From positions 258,916 through 322,915 of the forward strand of contig NZ_JBNNWS010000003.1 of the NCBI RefSeq assembly GCF_050281185.1: a DNA stretch of 64,000 nucleotides, written 5' to 3'. Position numbers and translations under genes: made by a program. The notes below the pieces were generated by a model, which saw only the letters and a list, made by a program, of their open reading frames with translations, had not been told where the DNA came from and searched no databases. This DNA comes from Heyndrickxia sp050281185. GTDB taxonomy: Bacteria; Bacillota; Bacilli; Bacillales; Bacillaceae_C. Below are positions 18,083-26,385 of this stretch, in pieces (within the stretch, counting starts at the first letter, position 1; each line of letters begins with the position of its first letter).

Positions 18083-19189
18083 TTACGAATACGATTTTTT
18101 ATAGACAGTAAATTGTTGAATGCGTTCTTGATTTGGTTCAAAACCAATTCCTGGTTTGTCAGGAACAGTAATCAGCCCATCTTCTACAACGACCTCTGGC
18201 TCAATAATATCTTGATCCCAATAACGTGAAGAACCCGCCGTATCACCAGGCATGACAAAGTTAGATAACGTGGTTAAGGCAATATTATGAGCTCTTCCAA
18301 TTCCTGATTCAAGCATACCTCCACACCAAACTGGAATGTCATGTTTCTGGCAAAGATCGTGAATTCGTTTTGATTCTGTTAATCCCCCGACACGACCAAT
18401 TTTTATATTAATAATTTTACAGCTTCCGAGTTCAATTGCTTTCCTTGCATCTTCATAAGAATGGATGCTTTCGTCAAGGCAAACTGGAGTTAAAATCTCT
18501 TTTTGCAGCGTTGCGTGATCAACTATATCATCCGAAGCTAACGGTTGTTCAATCATCATCAAATCAAACTCATCAAGCGCCTTTAACCGTTCAATATCAT
18601 TTAAGCGATAGGCAGAATTCGCATCTGCCATTAATGGTACATTTGGAAAATGCCTTCGAACTTCCCGCATAACCTCAACATCCCATCCAGGCTTAATTTT
18701 CACTTTCATTCTTTTATACCCTTCATTTACATATCTATCAATTATTTGTAGAAGTTCTTGAACCGTTTCCTGAATACCAATACTTATTCCGACTTCTATT
18801 TGCTTTTTTTCCCCGCCTAGAGCATAAGCAAGAGGAATACCTTGTTGTTTAGCAAATATGTCCCATACAGCACCTTCCATCGTGGATTTTGCCATATTGT
18901 TCTTCCGTATGTATGAAAGAATATCGACCACTTCATCAGGGTGATGAATCTCTTTATTCAATATACTTGGGATCACAAAATCCTCTAACATATGCCAATT
19001 CGTTTTTAATGTTTCCTCATTGTACCACGGAGAATGAAATGCAACAGATTCACCCCATCCGCTGATCCCATTTTCATCTTTTGCTTCAAGTAAAAGAAAC
19101 TCTTTATCCTGAAACGTTCCGAAACTTGTCGTAAACGGAAACTTCATTTTCATTTTAAGATGCCTTAATGTAACCTCTTTAACTATCAT
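18083..19189 (-). CDS. N-succinyl(acyl)amino acid racemase, enolase superfamily (OSBS-like)
   Basis: The 368-residue protein belongs to the muconate lactonising enzyme subgroup. The catalytic pair is KVK (Lys162, Lys164), metal ligands are Asp189 (MADAN), Glu214 (MIEQP) and Asp239 (CLDES), and the opposite base is Lys263 (NIKIGRVGG). o-Succinylbenzoate synthase (MenC) has the same residues. No men genes are near, while a GNAT and an M20 hydrolase are directly upstream. That is the Geobacillus arrangement in which the enzyme interconverts N-succinyl-D- and L-amino acids, so this activity is preferred. ATG 19189 follows AAGGTGGGG. Confidence 0.85.
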   Translation of the reverse strand: MIVKEVTLRHLKMKMKFPFTTSFGTFQDKEFLLLEAKDENGISGWGESVAFHSPWYNEETLKTNWHMLEDFVIPSILNKEIHHPDEVVDILSYIRKNNMAKSTMEGAVWDIFAKQQGIPLAYALGGEKKQIEVGISIGIQETVQELLQIIDRYVNEGYKRMKVKIKPGWDVEVMREVRRHFPNVPLMADANSAYRLNDIERLKALDEFDLMMIEQPLASDDIVDHATLQKEILTPVCLDESIHSYEDARKAIELGSCKIINIKIGRVGGLTESKRIHDLCQKHDIPVWCGGMLESGIGRAHNIALTTLSNFVMPGDTAGSSRYWDQDIIEPEVVVEDGLITVPDKPGIGFEPNQERIQQFTVYKKSYS

Positions 19190-19203
19190 TTTTCTACCCC
19201 ACC

Positions 19204-20031
19204 TTATATTTTTAAAATATCTTTCCGAACAAATATGTAATAGTAAATAGGTTCGTTTTCGCTTTTAATCAGTGAAACAACCGTATAGCTTTTATTAAAT
19301 AATGTTTGGAAAATTGTTCTCGTTTTGTGACGCCAATCAATCGCAAGTTCTGGATTCGTACTTTTCAGTTGTTGAAAATTTGTAGGGACTGGAACAAATA
19401 CAGGTTTATTATAGTCAATGTTGTTTTCGAAACCATCGACAGGATCCATCAATATCGGTAAATGGTCTTCAGTTAATTCGCATTGAAATAAAAATTGAGC
19501 CTCGTATTGATCCAGGTCAAAATGTTCTGAGACATGAGGACTGTTGATCCACCATTCAACTTTTAAACGGTCAGAAGGGAGTCCTTGGTTTAAACTGTCT
19601 TCCATTTCCCCGTAGCAATTTTCTACATATGTCGAGCTAATCGCATGTAATTTGTTTAAATTTAAATTGGCATTTCGAGTTTCAAGTGGATCATATGTCC
19701 AAGTGATTAACTCATAGCCCATTTCTTGTGCGATTTCCATTTGTGCTTGTTTTAGTCTAGCACCGATCCCTTTTACTTGATGACGAGGGTGGATGCCGAG
19801 CATATGTGAGCACAAATAGCTTTGACCTTTGCTAAAACCAGCAAAGCTGTAACTAAACCCAACCATTTCTTCATGTAAAAAAGCACCTAACAAAAAACCG
19901 CCATTTTGGGAAGCTGTGATTGTTTGATGGAGAGGAAGCGGATCCATCTTCCATATTTCCTTTTCAAGCTCTTGAACCATTTTAAGTTCAGTATTTGTTT
20001 TCAAGACTCTTATTTCAATTTCCGAACTCAT
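19204..20031 (-). CDS. GNAT transferase, likely N-succinyltransferase for D-amino acids
   Basis: The 275-residue protein has the GNAT coenzyme A motif at LGIHPRHQVKGIGARLKQAQ (about residues 78-97), followed by YELITWTYDPLETRNANLN, a signature of this distinct family. In the pathway described for Geobacillus kaustophilus, the neighbouring GNAT is a succinyl-CoA:D-amino acid N-succinyltransferase. The assignment rests on gene order and family resemblance. Its ATG overlaps the stop of the M20 gene by 3 nt, so the two are translationally coupled. Confidence 0.75.
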   Translation of the reverse strand: MSSEIEIRVLKTNTELKMVQELEKEIWKMDPLPLHQTITASQNGGFLLGAFLHEEMVGFSYSFAGFSKGQSYLCSHMLGIHPRHQVKGIGARLKQAQMEIAQEMGYELITWTYDPLETRNANLNLNKLHAISSTYVENCYGEMEDSLNQGLPSDRLKVEWWINSPHVSEHFDLDQYEAQFLFQCELTEDHLPILMDPVDGFENNIDYNKPVFVPVPTNFQQLKSTNPELAIDWRHKTRTIFQTLFNKSYTVVSLIKSENEPIYYYIFVRKDILKI

Positions 20032-21179
20032 GCTAACTCTCCCTTTTCATATGCATCGAAAGTATTCAATATCGTTTTTGCAAGAATTTCAATTCCAGCG
20101 TATATAGCATTTCGATTAAAGGTCATGTTCGGATGATGAAGTCCAGGCTTCAAATCACATCCTAATCCTAACATCGTGGCTTTCACATTCGGATTTTTCA
20201 GCGTATAAAAATGAAAGTCCTCCCCACCCGATGTGACAATCGGCTCTTTTAGCTGCTCTTCTCCTAATGACTCGACAATAGCTTTTTTCATTAAACGCTT
20301 AGCTACATTATTTACTTCAGCTGCCGCGACAAAAGCCTTCGTTTCTAACATAATATCTACCCCGTAAAGTTTTGCGATGCTATTCATGATGGCCTCTATT
20401 TTTTCGGTTAATTTATTCATGATTGAATTTGTTTGTGCTCGTAAATCAATACTGAATGAGGCTTTTCCTGGAATGATGTTTCCAGACTCGCTTCCAGCAT
20501 GAAACTTTGTCATTTTTGCCGAGTAAGGAACCATTGGATCTAAATAAATGCTTTTCATTTCATTTATTATCGAAGCCCCTATTTCAATGGCATTTTGTCC
20601 AAGGTTCGGTCTTGCTCCATGGGCATCCTCACCGATGATTTCACCTGATAAAAATTTAGCTGACCCGTGGTAAATAGCAGGGACGGCTTGACCATCTTCT
20701 AACTCCTGAATAGGTCGAAGATGAACACCGTACAAAAAATCAACATCGTCTAATACGTTTTTTTCAACCATTTTTAATGCACCTGTTCCCTTTTCTTCTG
20801 CAGGTTGAAAAATGAATTTAAGCTTTCCGAAAGAAGGAATGTTCATCTCCTGCAAGACCAACATTGTTCCTAGAGCCATTGCCATATGTGCATCATGGCC
20901 GCACGAATGATTCGCCTGAAATTGACCGTCAACCTCCTGCCAAAGTGCATCCATATCTGTTCGTAAAGCCACACAAAAATCCCCAGAGCCTATCTCTGTG
21001 ACAAGGCCCGGACAATCGGGAAACGTATCTGCAGAAAATCCTCTATCTTCTAAAAAGCGGTAAATATACTCCGTTGTTTTGTATTCCATCCAACTTATTT
21101 CCGGATGATAATGTAAATGTTCAAACACTGAATCAATCGTCGATTTAAGTTGTTGTATGTAGTCCTTCACTTTTTTCAT
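20028..21179 (-). CDS. M20 amidohydrolase, likely N-succinyl-L-amino acid desuccinylase
   Basis: The 383-residue protein is an M20D/HipO-type aminoacylase. Metal-binding Cys93 and His95 lie in HSCGHDAHMA, the acidic pair in FQPAEEKGTGA, and the late GGEDFHFYTLKNPN and GLHHPNMTF complete the site. In the racemase pathway it hydrolyses the N-succinyl-L-amino acid and makes the D- to L-conversion irreversible. It lies 8 bp after the RpiR gene and overlaps the GNAT start. A general N-acyl amino acid or peptide hydrolase is the alternative. Confidence 0.85.
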   Translation of the reverse strand: MKKVKDYIQQLKSTIDSVFEHLHYHPEISWMEYKTTEYIYRFLEDRGFSADTFPDCPGLVTEIGSGDFCVALRTDMDALWQEVDGQFQANHSCGHDAHMAMALGTMLVLQEMNIPSFGKLKFIFQPAEEKGTGALKMVEKNVLDDVDFLYGVHLRPIQELEDGQAVPAIYHGSAKFLSGEIIGEDAHGARPNLGQNAIEIGASIINEMKSIYLDPMVPYSAKMTKFHAGSESGNIIPGKASFSIDLRAQTNSIMNKLTEKIEAIMNSIAKLYGVDIMLETKAFVAAAEVNNVAKRLMKKAIVESLGEEQLKEPIVTSGGEDFHFYTLKNPNVKATMLGLGCDLKPGLHHPNMTFNRNAIYAGIEILAKTILNTFDAYEKGELA

Positions 21180-21187
21180 CCCCCTTC

Positions 21188-22030
21188 CTATATAAAGAAA
21201 TAGTCTCCATCAAGCTTTTCATATCGTTCCTTGCGCTCTTCAAATTGCTTCTGATCGTTAATCGAAACACCGGCAACCATTGCATTCAAAAAGGAAAACA
21301 GGACCGGAGCGGAATCGATGGTCGAATTTCCAGATGAACAAATTTGAAAAAGAATATCTGCATACTCCCTTATCGGAGCGACAGGAGAATCTGTGATGCC
21401 AATAACAAACGCCCCTTGTTCCTTTGCCAATTGAGCAGTTTTAATTGTTTCCTTTAAATAACGATGGAAAGAAATCGCGATCAGCGTTGATTTTTCATTC
21501 ATTTCACTTATGGTTAATAACAGATCATCAGTATCCGGACGAAAAAGATGAACATTTCCCCTAGCAAGACGAAGTGTAAAGGCCAGCCAGCTAGCGGCAG
21601 AAAAGGAGGTTCGTAATCCAGAAACATAGATTGTTTCTGTTTTCACTAATTGGTCTACTGCTTTGTCAAAATCTTTCTCATTGATGTTTTGGATGGTTTC
21701 ATGAATGTGCCTGCAATCCTGTTCCATAACCTTTGCAAAAAAATAAGGATGTTCAGCTAGTTCAAGTTTGTCGGAAAAATATTGTCCAAGACTGCTTTTC
21801 GTATTTAGAAGCTGTTCACGAACCATCTTTTGAAGCTCGGAAAACCCTGTTAATTGAATTGAGTAGCAAAAACGAATCACAGTTGTTTCACTCACTCCAA
21901 CATGGCCACCAATTTCACTCGCCGATTTAACTGCAAAATCTCGAGGGTTTTCTACTAAATATTTAGCGACTTTCTGTTGCCCCTTTGACAGTTGATTATA
22001 TTTATTTTCTATTTCCTCTCTTAAATTCAT
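21188..22030 (-). CDS. MurR/RpiR-family transcriptional regulator
   Basis: The 280-residue protein has an N-terminal HTH_6 (about residues 1-75, KSASEIGGHVGVSETTVIRFCYSI) and a C-terminal SIS domain (about 125-260, TIYVSGLRTSFSAASWLAF). SIS domains of this family usually bind phosphosugars, but here the operon is for amino acids. ATG 22030 is chosen because AAAGGTGG lies 5 nt upstream; the GTG at 22039 overlaps that site. Two palindromes upstream are probably its operators, so it should control itself and the operon. Confidence 0.85.
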   Translation of the reverse strand: MNLREEIENKYNQLSKGQQKVAKYLVENPRDFAVKSASEIGGHVGVSETTVIRFCYSIQLTGFSELQKMVREQLLNTKSSLGQYFSDKLELAEHPYFFAKVMEQDCRHIHETIQNINEKDFDKAVDQLVKTETIYVSGLRTSFSAASWLAFTLRLARGNVHLFRPDTDDLLLTISEMNEKSTLIAISFHRYLKETIKTAQLAKEQGAFVIGITDSPVAPIREYADILFQICSSGNSTIDSAPVLFSFLNAMVAGVSINDQKQFEERKERYEKLDGDYFFI

Positions 22031-22049
22031 AATTTCCACCTTTATAAAA

Positions 22050-22096
22050 ATGAAGTTTCTATTTCATTTGCTTATAAAATGAAGTTTAAACTTCAT
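22050..22096 (-). promoter_or_regulatory. Paired palindromic operators of the RpiR-type regulator
   Basis: ATGAAGTTTCTATTTCAT (22050-22067) and ATGAAGTTTAAACTTCAT (22079-22096; perfect 18-bp palindrome), 29 bp apart start to start. Both fit TGAA...TTCA sites of the MurR/RpiR family and sit directly upstream of the regulator gene. Confidence 0.75.
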
Positions 22097-22155
22097 ATAT
22101 TATTTGATATTAAATTAACACAATATTGAGTATTATTCAATAATTTTTTTCGAAA

Positions 22156-22264
22156 GGGACATGGGGTCGGGTCCATCGTCCCATTTTGTTTATCCAAAAA
22201 AAGGACATAGGATCGATCTGACCTTGCGTCCCACTCCAAAAAGGGACATGGGACCTCGCGTCCC
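22156..22264. repeat. Three REP-like palindromes
   Basis: Units at 22156-22182 (GGGACATGGGGTCGGGTCC...), 22203-22232 (degraded) and 22243-22264 (short). They fill the gap between the racemase operon promoter and the VanZ-RDD promoter. Confidence 0.85.
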
Positions 22265-22265
22265 A

Positions 22266-22320
22266 TTTAAGGTTCCTGTAAGGTTGAGCTTAAATTAGTG
22301 TAAGGTGGATATTATATAAT
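22266..22320 (+). promoter_or_regulatory. Promoter with 11-bp-periodic direct repeats (response-regulator type)
   Basis: TTTAAGG (22266), TGTAAGG (22277) and TGTAAGG (22299) are spaced by 11 and 22 bp. TTAAAT (22290) and TATAAT (22315-22320) form the promoter. The first two boxes lie just upstream of the -35, as expected for an OmpR-family activator. The same layout recurs at 61358-61412. Confidence 0.65.
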
Positions 22321-22391
22321 TATTTGTAGAGAACTATTTAATATGGAAGAATCAGATATTCCCTTGGATATTCTTAGAAAGGAAGAATGAA

Positions 22392-23549
22392 ATGCAAGTT
22401 TATGCAATACCTATTTTTATTGCACTTTTGGTTTGTTTTTTTATAGCGTTTTTATTAACTTTGCCATGGACAATTTATCAATATCGCAAATACGGGTATT
22501 TTAGTTTTTGGAAAACATTACTTATTTTAAGCTTTATCTTTTATGGATTAAGTGCCTACTTTTTAGTGATTTTCCCGATACCTAGTGTTCGAAATAATTG
22601 TGTTTCAATTGATCCGGGTGCAACTTTTACTCAACTTCGGCCGTTTCAATTCATTCAGGATATTAAGCGTGAGACGAGCTTCAATTGGAATGTGCCTTCT
22701 AGTTATATCGATTTGTTAAAAGCCCGTCCTTTCTTTCAAATGTTTTTCAATGTTTTACTTTTATTTCCTTTAGGTGTTTATTTAAGGTACTTTTTTAAGA
22801 AGAAAGTAAAGTGGATATATTCTGCTCTTATTGGATTCGGGGTATCACTATTTTTTGAGACAACTCAGCTAACAGCTCTATTTGGCACTTTTAAGTGTCC
22901 TTACCGAGTTTTTGATGTAGATGATTTAATAACTAATACTGCAGGTACTGTCCTTGGTTTTCTATTTGCTCCAATCTTTTTGGCGCTAATCCCATCTAGG
23001 GAAACTCTTAATGAGCAGAGCCGCTCCATTAGCAATCAAAAAAAAGCAACCTTTGGTGCTCAGCTGATTGAAATAATTTTAAATATTATTATTACAAATG
23101 TGATAACAAATTTTATTCTAGGATTGCTTAAAAGACCAGGAATAATCGCTGAAGAGATTTTGTTTGCAATTATTTTCTTTATACTCATGGTAGTGATCCC
23201 TGTCATCTGGAAAGGTCATACGCTCGGTTCTAAAATTGTACGTATGAAATTAATTCCGGAAAAGGGAAACTGGTTGGGGAGTTTCAGCCGGCGTTACATT
23301 ATTGTCTATGTGCCTTTCTTGTTCTCAGCATTATCAAGAATATTTTCTAAGTATATGAGTAATGATCTTCTAGTTAACCTTTTTATCATTGGAATAGCTT
23401 TCCTTTCTGGACTGTTATGGTTAATTATTATCTTCCATGTCTTAATCAGATGGATAAAAAAAGACAAGGTGCCTTATTTTAACCGATACGGTCAAATACA
23501 GACAGTTAGGGACACTGGACCTGACCCCGCGTCCCGTCACCCCAAATAG
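22392..23549 (+). CDS. VanZ-like and RDD-domain membrane protein
   Basis: The 385-residue protein joins an N-terminal VanZ-like region (about residues 1-200, five helices, FFETTQLTALFGTFKCPYRVFDVDDLI) to a C-terminal RDD region (about 215-355, with GHTLGSKIVRMKLI). VanZ proteins influence teicoplanin-type glycopeptide sensitivity; the role of this fusion is unknown. The C-terminal tail (VRDTGPDPASRHPK) is encoded by a palindromic repeat, so the original C-terminus was overwritten by a REP. The promoter carries 11-bp-periodic boxes, suggesting control by a two-component system. Confidence 0.8.
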   Translation: MQVYAIPIFIALLVCFFIAFLLTLPWTIYQYRKYGYFSFWKTLLILSFIFYGLSAYFLVIFPIPSVRNNCVSIDPGATFTQLRPFQFIQDIKRETSFNWNVPSSYIDLLKARPFFQMFFNVLLLFPLGVYLRYFFKKKVKWIYSALIGFGVSLFFETTQLTALFGTFKCPYRVFDVDDLITNTAGTVLGFLFAPIFLALIPSRETLNEQSRSISNQKKATFGAQLIEIILNIIITNVITNFILGLLKRPGIIAEEILFAIIFFILMVVIPVIWKGHTLGSKIVRMKLIPEKGNWLGSFSRRYIIVYVPFLFSALSRIFSKYMSNDLLVNLFIIGIAFLSGLLWLIIIFHVLIRWIKKDKVPYFNRYGQIQTVRDTGPDPASRHPK

Positions 23550-23591
23550 GGACATTGGACCCGCCCCCGCGTCCCAGGGACACCTTGTCCC
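23509..23591. repeat. REP-like palindromes overlapping the end of the VanZ-RDD gene
   Basis: Units at 23509-23535 (inside the coding region), 23549-23575 (starting on the last base of the stop codon) and a mini unit GGGACACCTTGTCCC at 23577-23591. Confidence 0.9.
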
Positions 23592-23635
23592 ATTATGGTA
23601 AAATATAGATAAAAACATTGATTGAGGTTTGGAAA

Positions 23636-24361
23636 GTGAAAAAGTTGAGTTTTGGTATTATTTATGAGGTTTTACTTGTAAGTTTAGTAATTATTTCATT
23701 AGTTATTAATTTACCAGCGAATCAAAGTCGGGTATTAGATTGGTTTATATGGTCCATTTTTATGGTTGATTATGTTGTAAGAGTTATTTTAGCAAAGGAT
23801 AAGTGGAAACACATAAAGAGCAATCCTTTAGACCTGATTGCTCTTATTCCACTTGATCAGATCTTTAGAACTATTCGCATCGTTAGATTAGTAAGAACAC
23901 TAAGACTGATAGCCATCTTTGAAAGAAAAAATTCGCTATTTAAACAATTACTCGACAAGTATAATATAGATAAACTTCTTATTATTTTAATAGTATTGAT
24001 GTTTTCGGCTTCCTTATCGATGAAATGGTTAGAGCCATCCATACATACATATGGAGAAGCATTATGGTGGTCAGTGGTAACAATGACAACTGTCGGGTAT
24101 GGAGATTATTATCCAGTGACATCTGCCGGAAGGATTATTGCCGGATTTCTAATGTTTACTGGAATTACTTTAATCGGAACAATCACAGGTACAGTTGCAG
24201 CATTTTTGACTAGTAAAGAAAATAAAGATACTTCCTTGCCATTAGAATTAAGATATATTATGGAAAAGATAGAACAGTATCCTGATATTAACCCAGCAGA
24301 ATATCGAATAATACAAGAGAATTTAAAGCTAATGGAAAAAAAGGAAAAAGAAGCAGGTTAA
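23636..24361 (+). CDS. Voltage-gated-type potassium channel
   Basis: The 241-residue protein has a six-helix layout. An S4-like helix carries spaced arginines (FRTIRIVRLVRTLRLI, about residues 80-95), and the pore loop has the selectivity filter TVGYGD (about 152-157). It ends in a short charged cytoplasmic tail without an RCK domain. It should conduct K+ across the cytoplasmic membrane. I start at GTG 23636, which has GAGG 8 nt upstream; the TTG at 23618 has no site. Confidence 0.85.
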   Translation: MKKLSFGIIYEVLLVSLVIISLVINLPANQSRVLDWFIWSIFMVDYVVRVILAKDKWKHIKSNPLDLIALIPLDQIFRTIRIVRLVRTLRLIAIFERKNSLFKQLLDKYNIDKLLIILIVLMFSASLSMKWLEPSIHTYGEALWWSVVTMTTVGYGDYYPVTSAGRIIAGFLMFTGITLIGTITGTVAAFLTSKENKDTSLPLELRYIMEKIEQYPDINPAEYRIIQENLKLMEKKEKEAG

Positions 24362-24431
24362 ATCATTATTTTACTGTAAAAAAATAGATATCTATCTTCA
24401 TAAACAATGAAAAATAGTGGGATGTGTAAAA

Positions 24432-24578
24432 ATGAAAAAAGCACAAAAGGAAAGGAAAAAAGGAATTTTCAAAGAAATAATGACAGAAATTCGTGATTCA
24501 ATTATATTCGAAGTCATTTGGAGTGTCTTATCTTTTATTCCTAGGTTAATTTTTCGTTTAATAAAACATTTAGATTAA
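24432..24578 (+). CDS. Small basic membrane-associated protein (48 residues)
   Basis: The frame begins MKKAQKERKKGIFKEIMTEI, is strongly basic at the start, and continues with a hydrophobic, amphipathic segment ending RLIFRLIKHLD. The ribosome binding site is weak (GGGATG). No homologue is recognised. It lies between two co-directional genes with normal spacing, which supports it only moderately. Confidence 0.45.
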   Translation: MKKAQKERKKGIFKEIMTEIRDSIIFEVIWSVLSFIPRLIFRLIKHLD

Positions 24579-24633
24579 AAGGGGATTTTAAACACACCTC
24601 TTATTCAACTGCAATATTAAGGAGAATTTTTCA

Positions 24634-25167
24634 TTGATTGTATATACAGTACAACATATAGAAGCATACAAACAAATGCGTGAACTCGGATACCTTGAAG
24701 GATCGGAGAAATATTTGTGGAAGGAATTCAAAGAACCTTATAACTGGATGAAGAAACAAATGGAAAAAAGAATTTCTAATTATATAGTAGGAAAAAGTTA
24801 TCCAATATGGGTTTGGAGAAGAAGGGTTAATAGAAATGAAAGGTCATTACTTAGCCCAGGTACTCGTGGTGTTATTTTAACGCTGGAAATTCAAGATAAT
24901 CAAATAGTATGGTCTGATTTTGATTCATGGCATTTTGTGTTGAATAATTGCCCGATTACAGATAGTGAAGCTGAATGGGATGATTATCTAAAAGATGAAT
25001 CGAGTTTTCCAGTAATTGATTCATGGGAAAAAATATTTAATTTCGATTATTTTCGGAATGCTGACAAAGAGTGGAATGGTCATTTTGATGAAGAGTGGAT
25101 ACAGAGAGTAACCCCAAGAATTACTATGGAACAAGTTAAGAAAGTTACCAGATTTATAGCTAAATAA
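24634..25167 (+). CDS. DUF3841-family protein
   Basis: The 177-residue soluble protein shows the DUF3841 pattern: an early HIEAYKQMRELGYLEG, then YPIWVWRRRVNRNERSLL, then ILTLEIQDNQIVWSDFDSWHFVLNN. The function of the family is unknown. The start is TTG 24634 with AAGGAG 9 nt upstream. It is probably transcribed alone or with the small frame before it. Confidence 0.7.
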   Translation: MIVYTVQHIEAYKQMRELGYLEGSEKYLWKEFKEPYNWMKKQMEKRISNYIVGKSYPIWVWRRRVNRNERSLLSPGTRGVILTLEIQDNQIVWSDFDSWHFVLNNCPITDSEAEWDDYLKDESSFPVIDSWEKIFNFDYFRNADKEWNGHFDEEWIQRVTPRITMEQVKKVTRFIAK

Positions 25168-25215
25168 TGAAGGATTTTATATCAATTTTTTTAACATTTT
25201 TCTCTAACAACAAAA

Positions 25216-25237
25216 GGGATATGGGACTGAGCGTCCC
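25216..25237. repeat. Short REP-like palindrome abutting the peptidase stop
   Basis: GGGATATGGGACTGAGCGTCCC, a shortened unit. It ends one base before the stop codon of the minus-strand peptidase gene. Confidence 0.65.
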
Positions 25238-25238
25238 A

Positions 25239-26099
25239 TTACTCCACCCTTGTCAAAAATTCTCTTATTACACGGACATATTCCTCTGGTTCTTCTAAAA
25301 ATCCTTGGTGGGCACTATTTTCAAACACATGGAATTCTGCTCCTTGTATAAGCCTGCTATGGCTCTCAACGGTTTTAGGTGCCGCTTCATCATACCTACC
25401 ACAGGTAAATAGGGCCGGAAGCTGGATCTCATGTAGTCGTTTCATCACATCAAACATTTTTAAATTACCAGTCGTATAAAACTCAGATGGTCCCCACATC
25501 GTTTCATAGACAACCTCATTGCCTTTCGCAAATTCCGAATTTAACTCCTCAGGCTTCTTATCCATACGATTAACAAATCGTTTATAAAACACCTTCATTG
25601 CCTCTTTGTATTCTTCTGAATTTGTTTTTCCCTCATTCTCACATGTCGCAAGAATATCTTGAATATCCTGTGGAAGCTCTTTCCGATGCTCCTCTTGATC
25701 CCTTGCCCATTGTGGAGCGCTTAAACAAGGGCTGGAGAAAATGACACTTTTTACCCCTTCAGGCTTTGTTAACAAATAGCTAGCAGCAAGCATTGTTCCC
25801 CATGAATGACCTAAAATATGAAATTGATCTAATTCAAGTGCTTCACGAATTTGACCTAATTCTTCGACAAATCGATCAACATGCCATAACGATTTGTCTG
25901 TTGGTCGATCTGATCGCCCTGAACCGAGCTGATCATAGAAAATGACCGTTCTTTCATCTGATAATCTTTCAAGATTCATCATCGAAACATGTGTCCCGCC
26001 AGGTCCACCGTGAAGTAGAATAATAGGAGCTTTCTTGCCCTCTCCTACTTTTTTGTAGTATATTTTTCCGCCTGTAACTGGTATATAGCCTTCTATCAT
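25239..26099 (-). CDS. Proline iminopeptidase-family alpha/beta hydrolase
   Basis: The 286-residue protein has the oxyanion motif HGGPGGTHVSM (30-40), the nucleophile elbow GHSWG (Ser99) and a late His in NSAHQGFLEEP (about 263). An Asp in CGRYDEAAP completes the triad. These are marks of the S33 proline iminopeptidase/tricorn-F1 group, which removes N-terminal Pro or other residues from small peptides. I start at ATG 26099 (MIEGYIPVTGGK), the usual family start. The frame open to 26189 gives an unrelated N-terminus. Confidence 0.85.
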   Translation of the reverse strand: MIEGYIPVTGGKIYYKKVGEGKKAPIILLHGGPGGTHVSMMNLERLSDERTVIFYDQLGSGRSDRPTDKSLWHVDRFVEELGQIREALELDQFHILGHSWGTMLAASYLLTKPEGVKSVIFSSPCLSAPQWARDQEEHRKELPQDIQDILATCENEGKTNSEEYKEAMKVFYKRFVNRMDKKPEELNSEFAKGNEVVYETMWGPSEFYTTGNLKMFDVMKRLHEIQLPALFTCGRYDEAAPKTVESHSRLIQGAEFHVFENSAHQGFLEEPEEYVRVIREFLTRVE

Positions 26100-26348
26100 T
26101 TTCTTCGCATCCTTTCCAAAAATCTTCTTTCCATTCATTTTAATACATAGGGGCCTGATACAATATAAAAACATCTGGAAATCTATCAATTTTAAAAGAG
26201 GTATATAGGAGAAAGAATGAAAAATCCTTCAGAAATTTCTTCATAAAGCATTTTGTACCTTTATACTCAAACTAATATGATTTTACCAAACCCAAATAAA
26301 TAAAATTCCAATACTAAGTTATACAAAATGGGCTATGAATGAAAGAAT

Positions 26349-26383
26349 GGGACAAAGAACCTCTCCGAAAGGTTCCTTGTCCC
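26349..26383 (-). terminator. REP-derived hairpin acting as terminator of the DeoR gene
   Basis: GGGACAAAGAACCT and AGGTTCCTTGTCCC pair over almost their whole length. It is a REP-like unit with an enlarged perfect stem and lies 2 bp beyond the stop of the DeoR gene. A T tract is lacking, so terminator function is uncertain. Confidence 0.55.
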
Positions 26384-26385
26384 TC

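Noticed and set aside
18083..19189. Annotation of the enolase-superfamily gene as MenC for menaquinone synthesis
   Set aside because: No men genes nearby, and the gene order matches the N-succinylamino acid racemase operon; the residues alone cannot separate the two.
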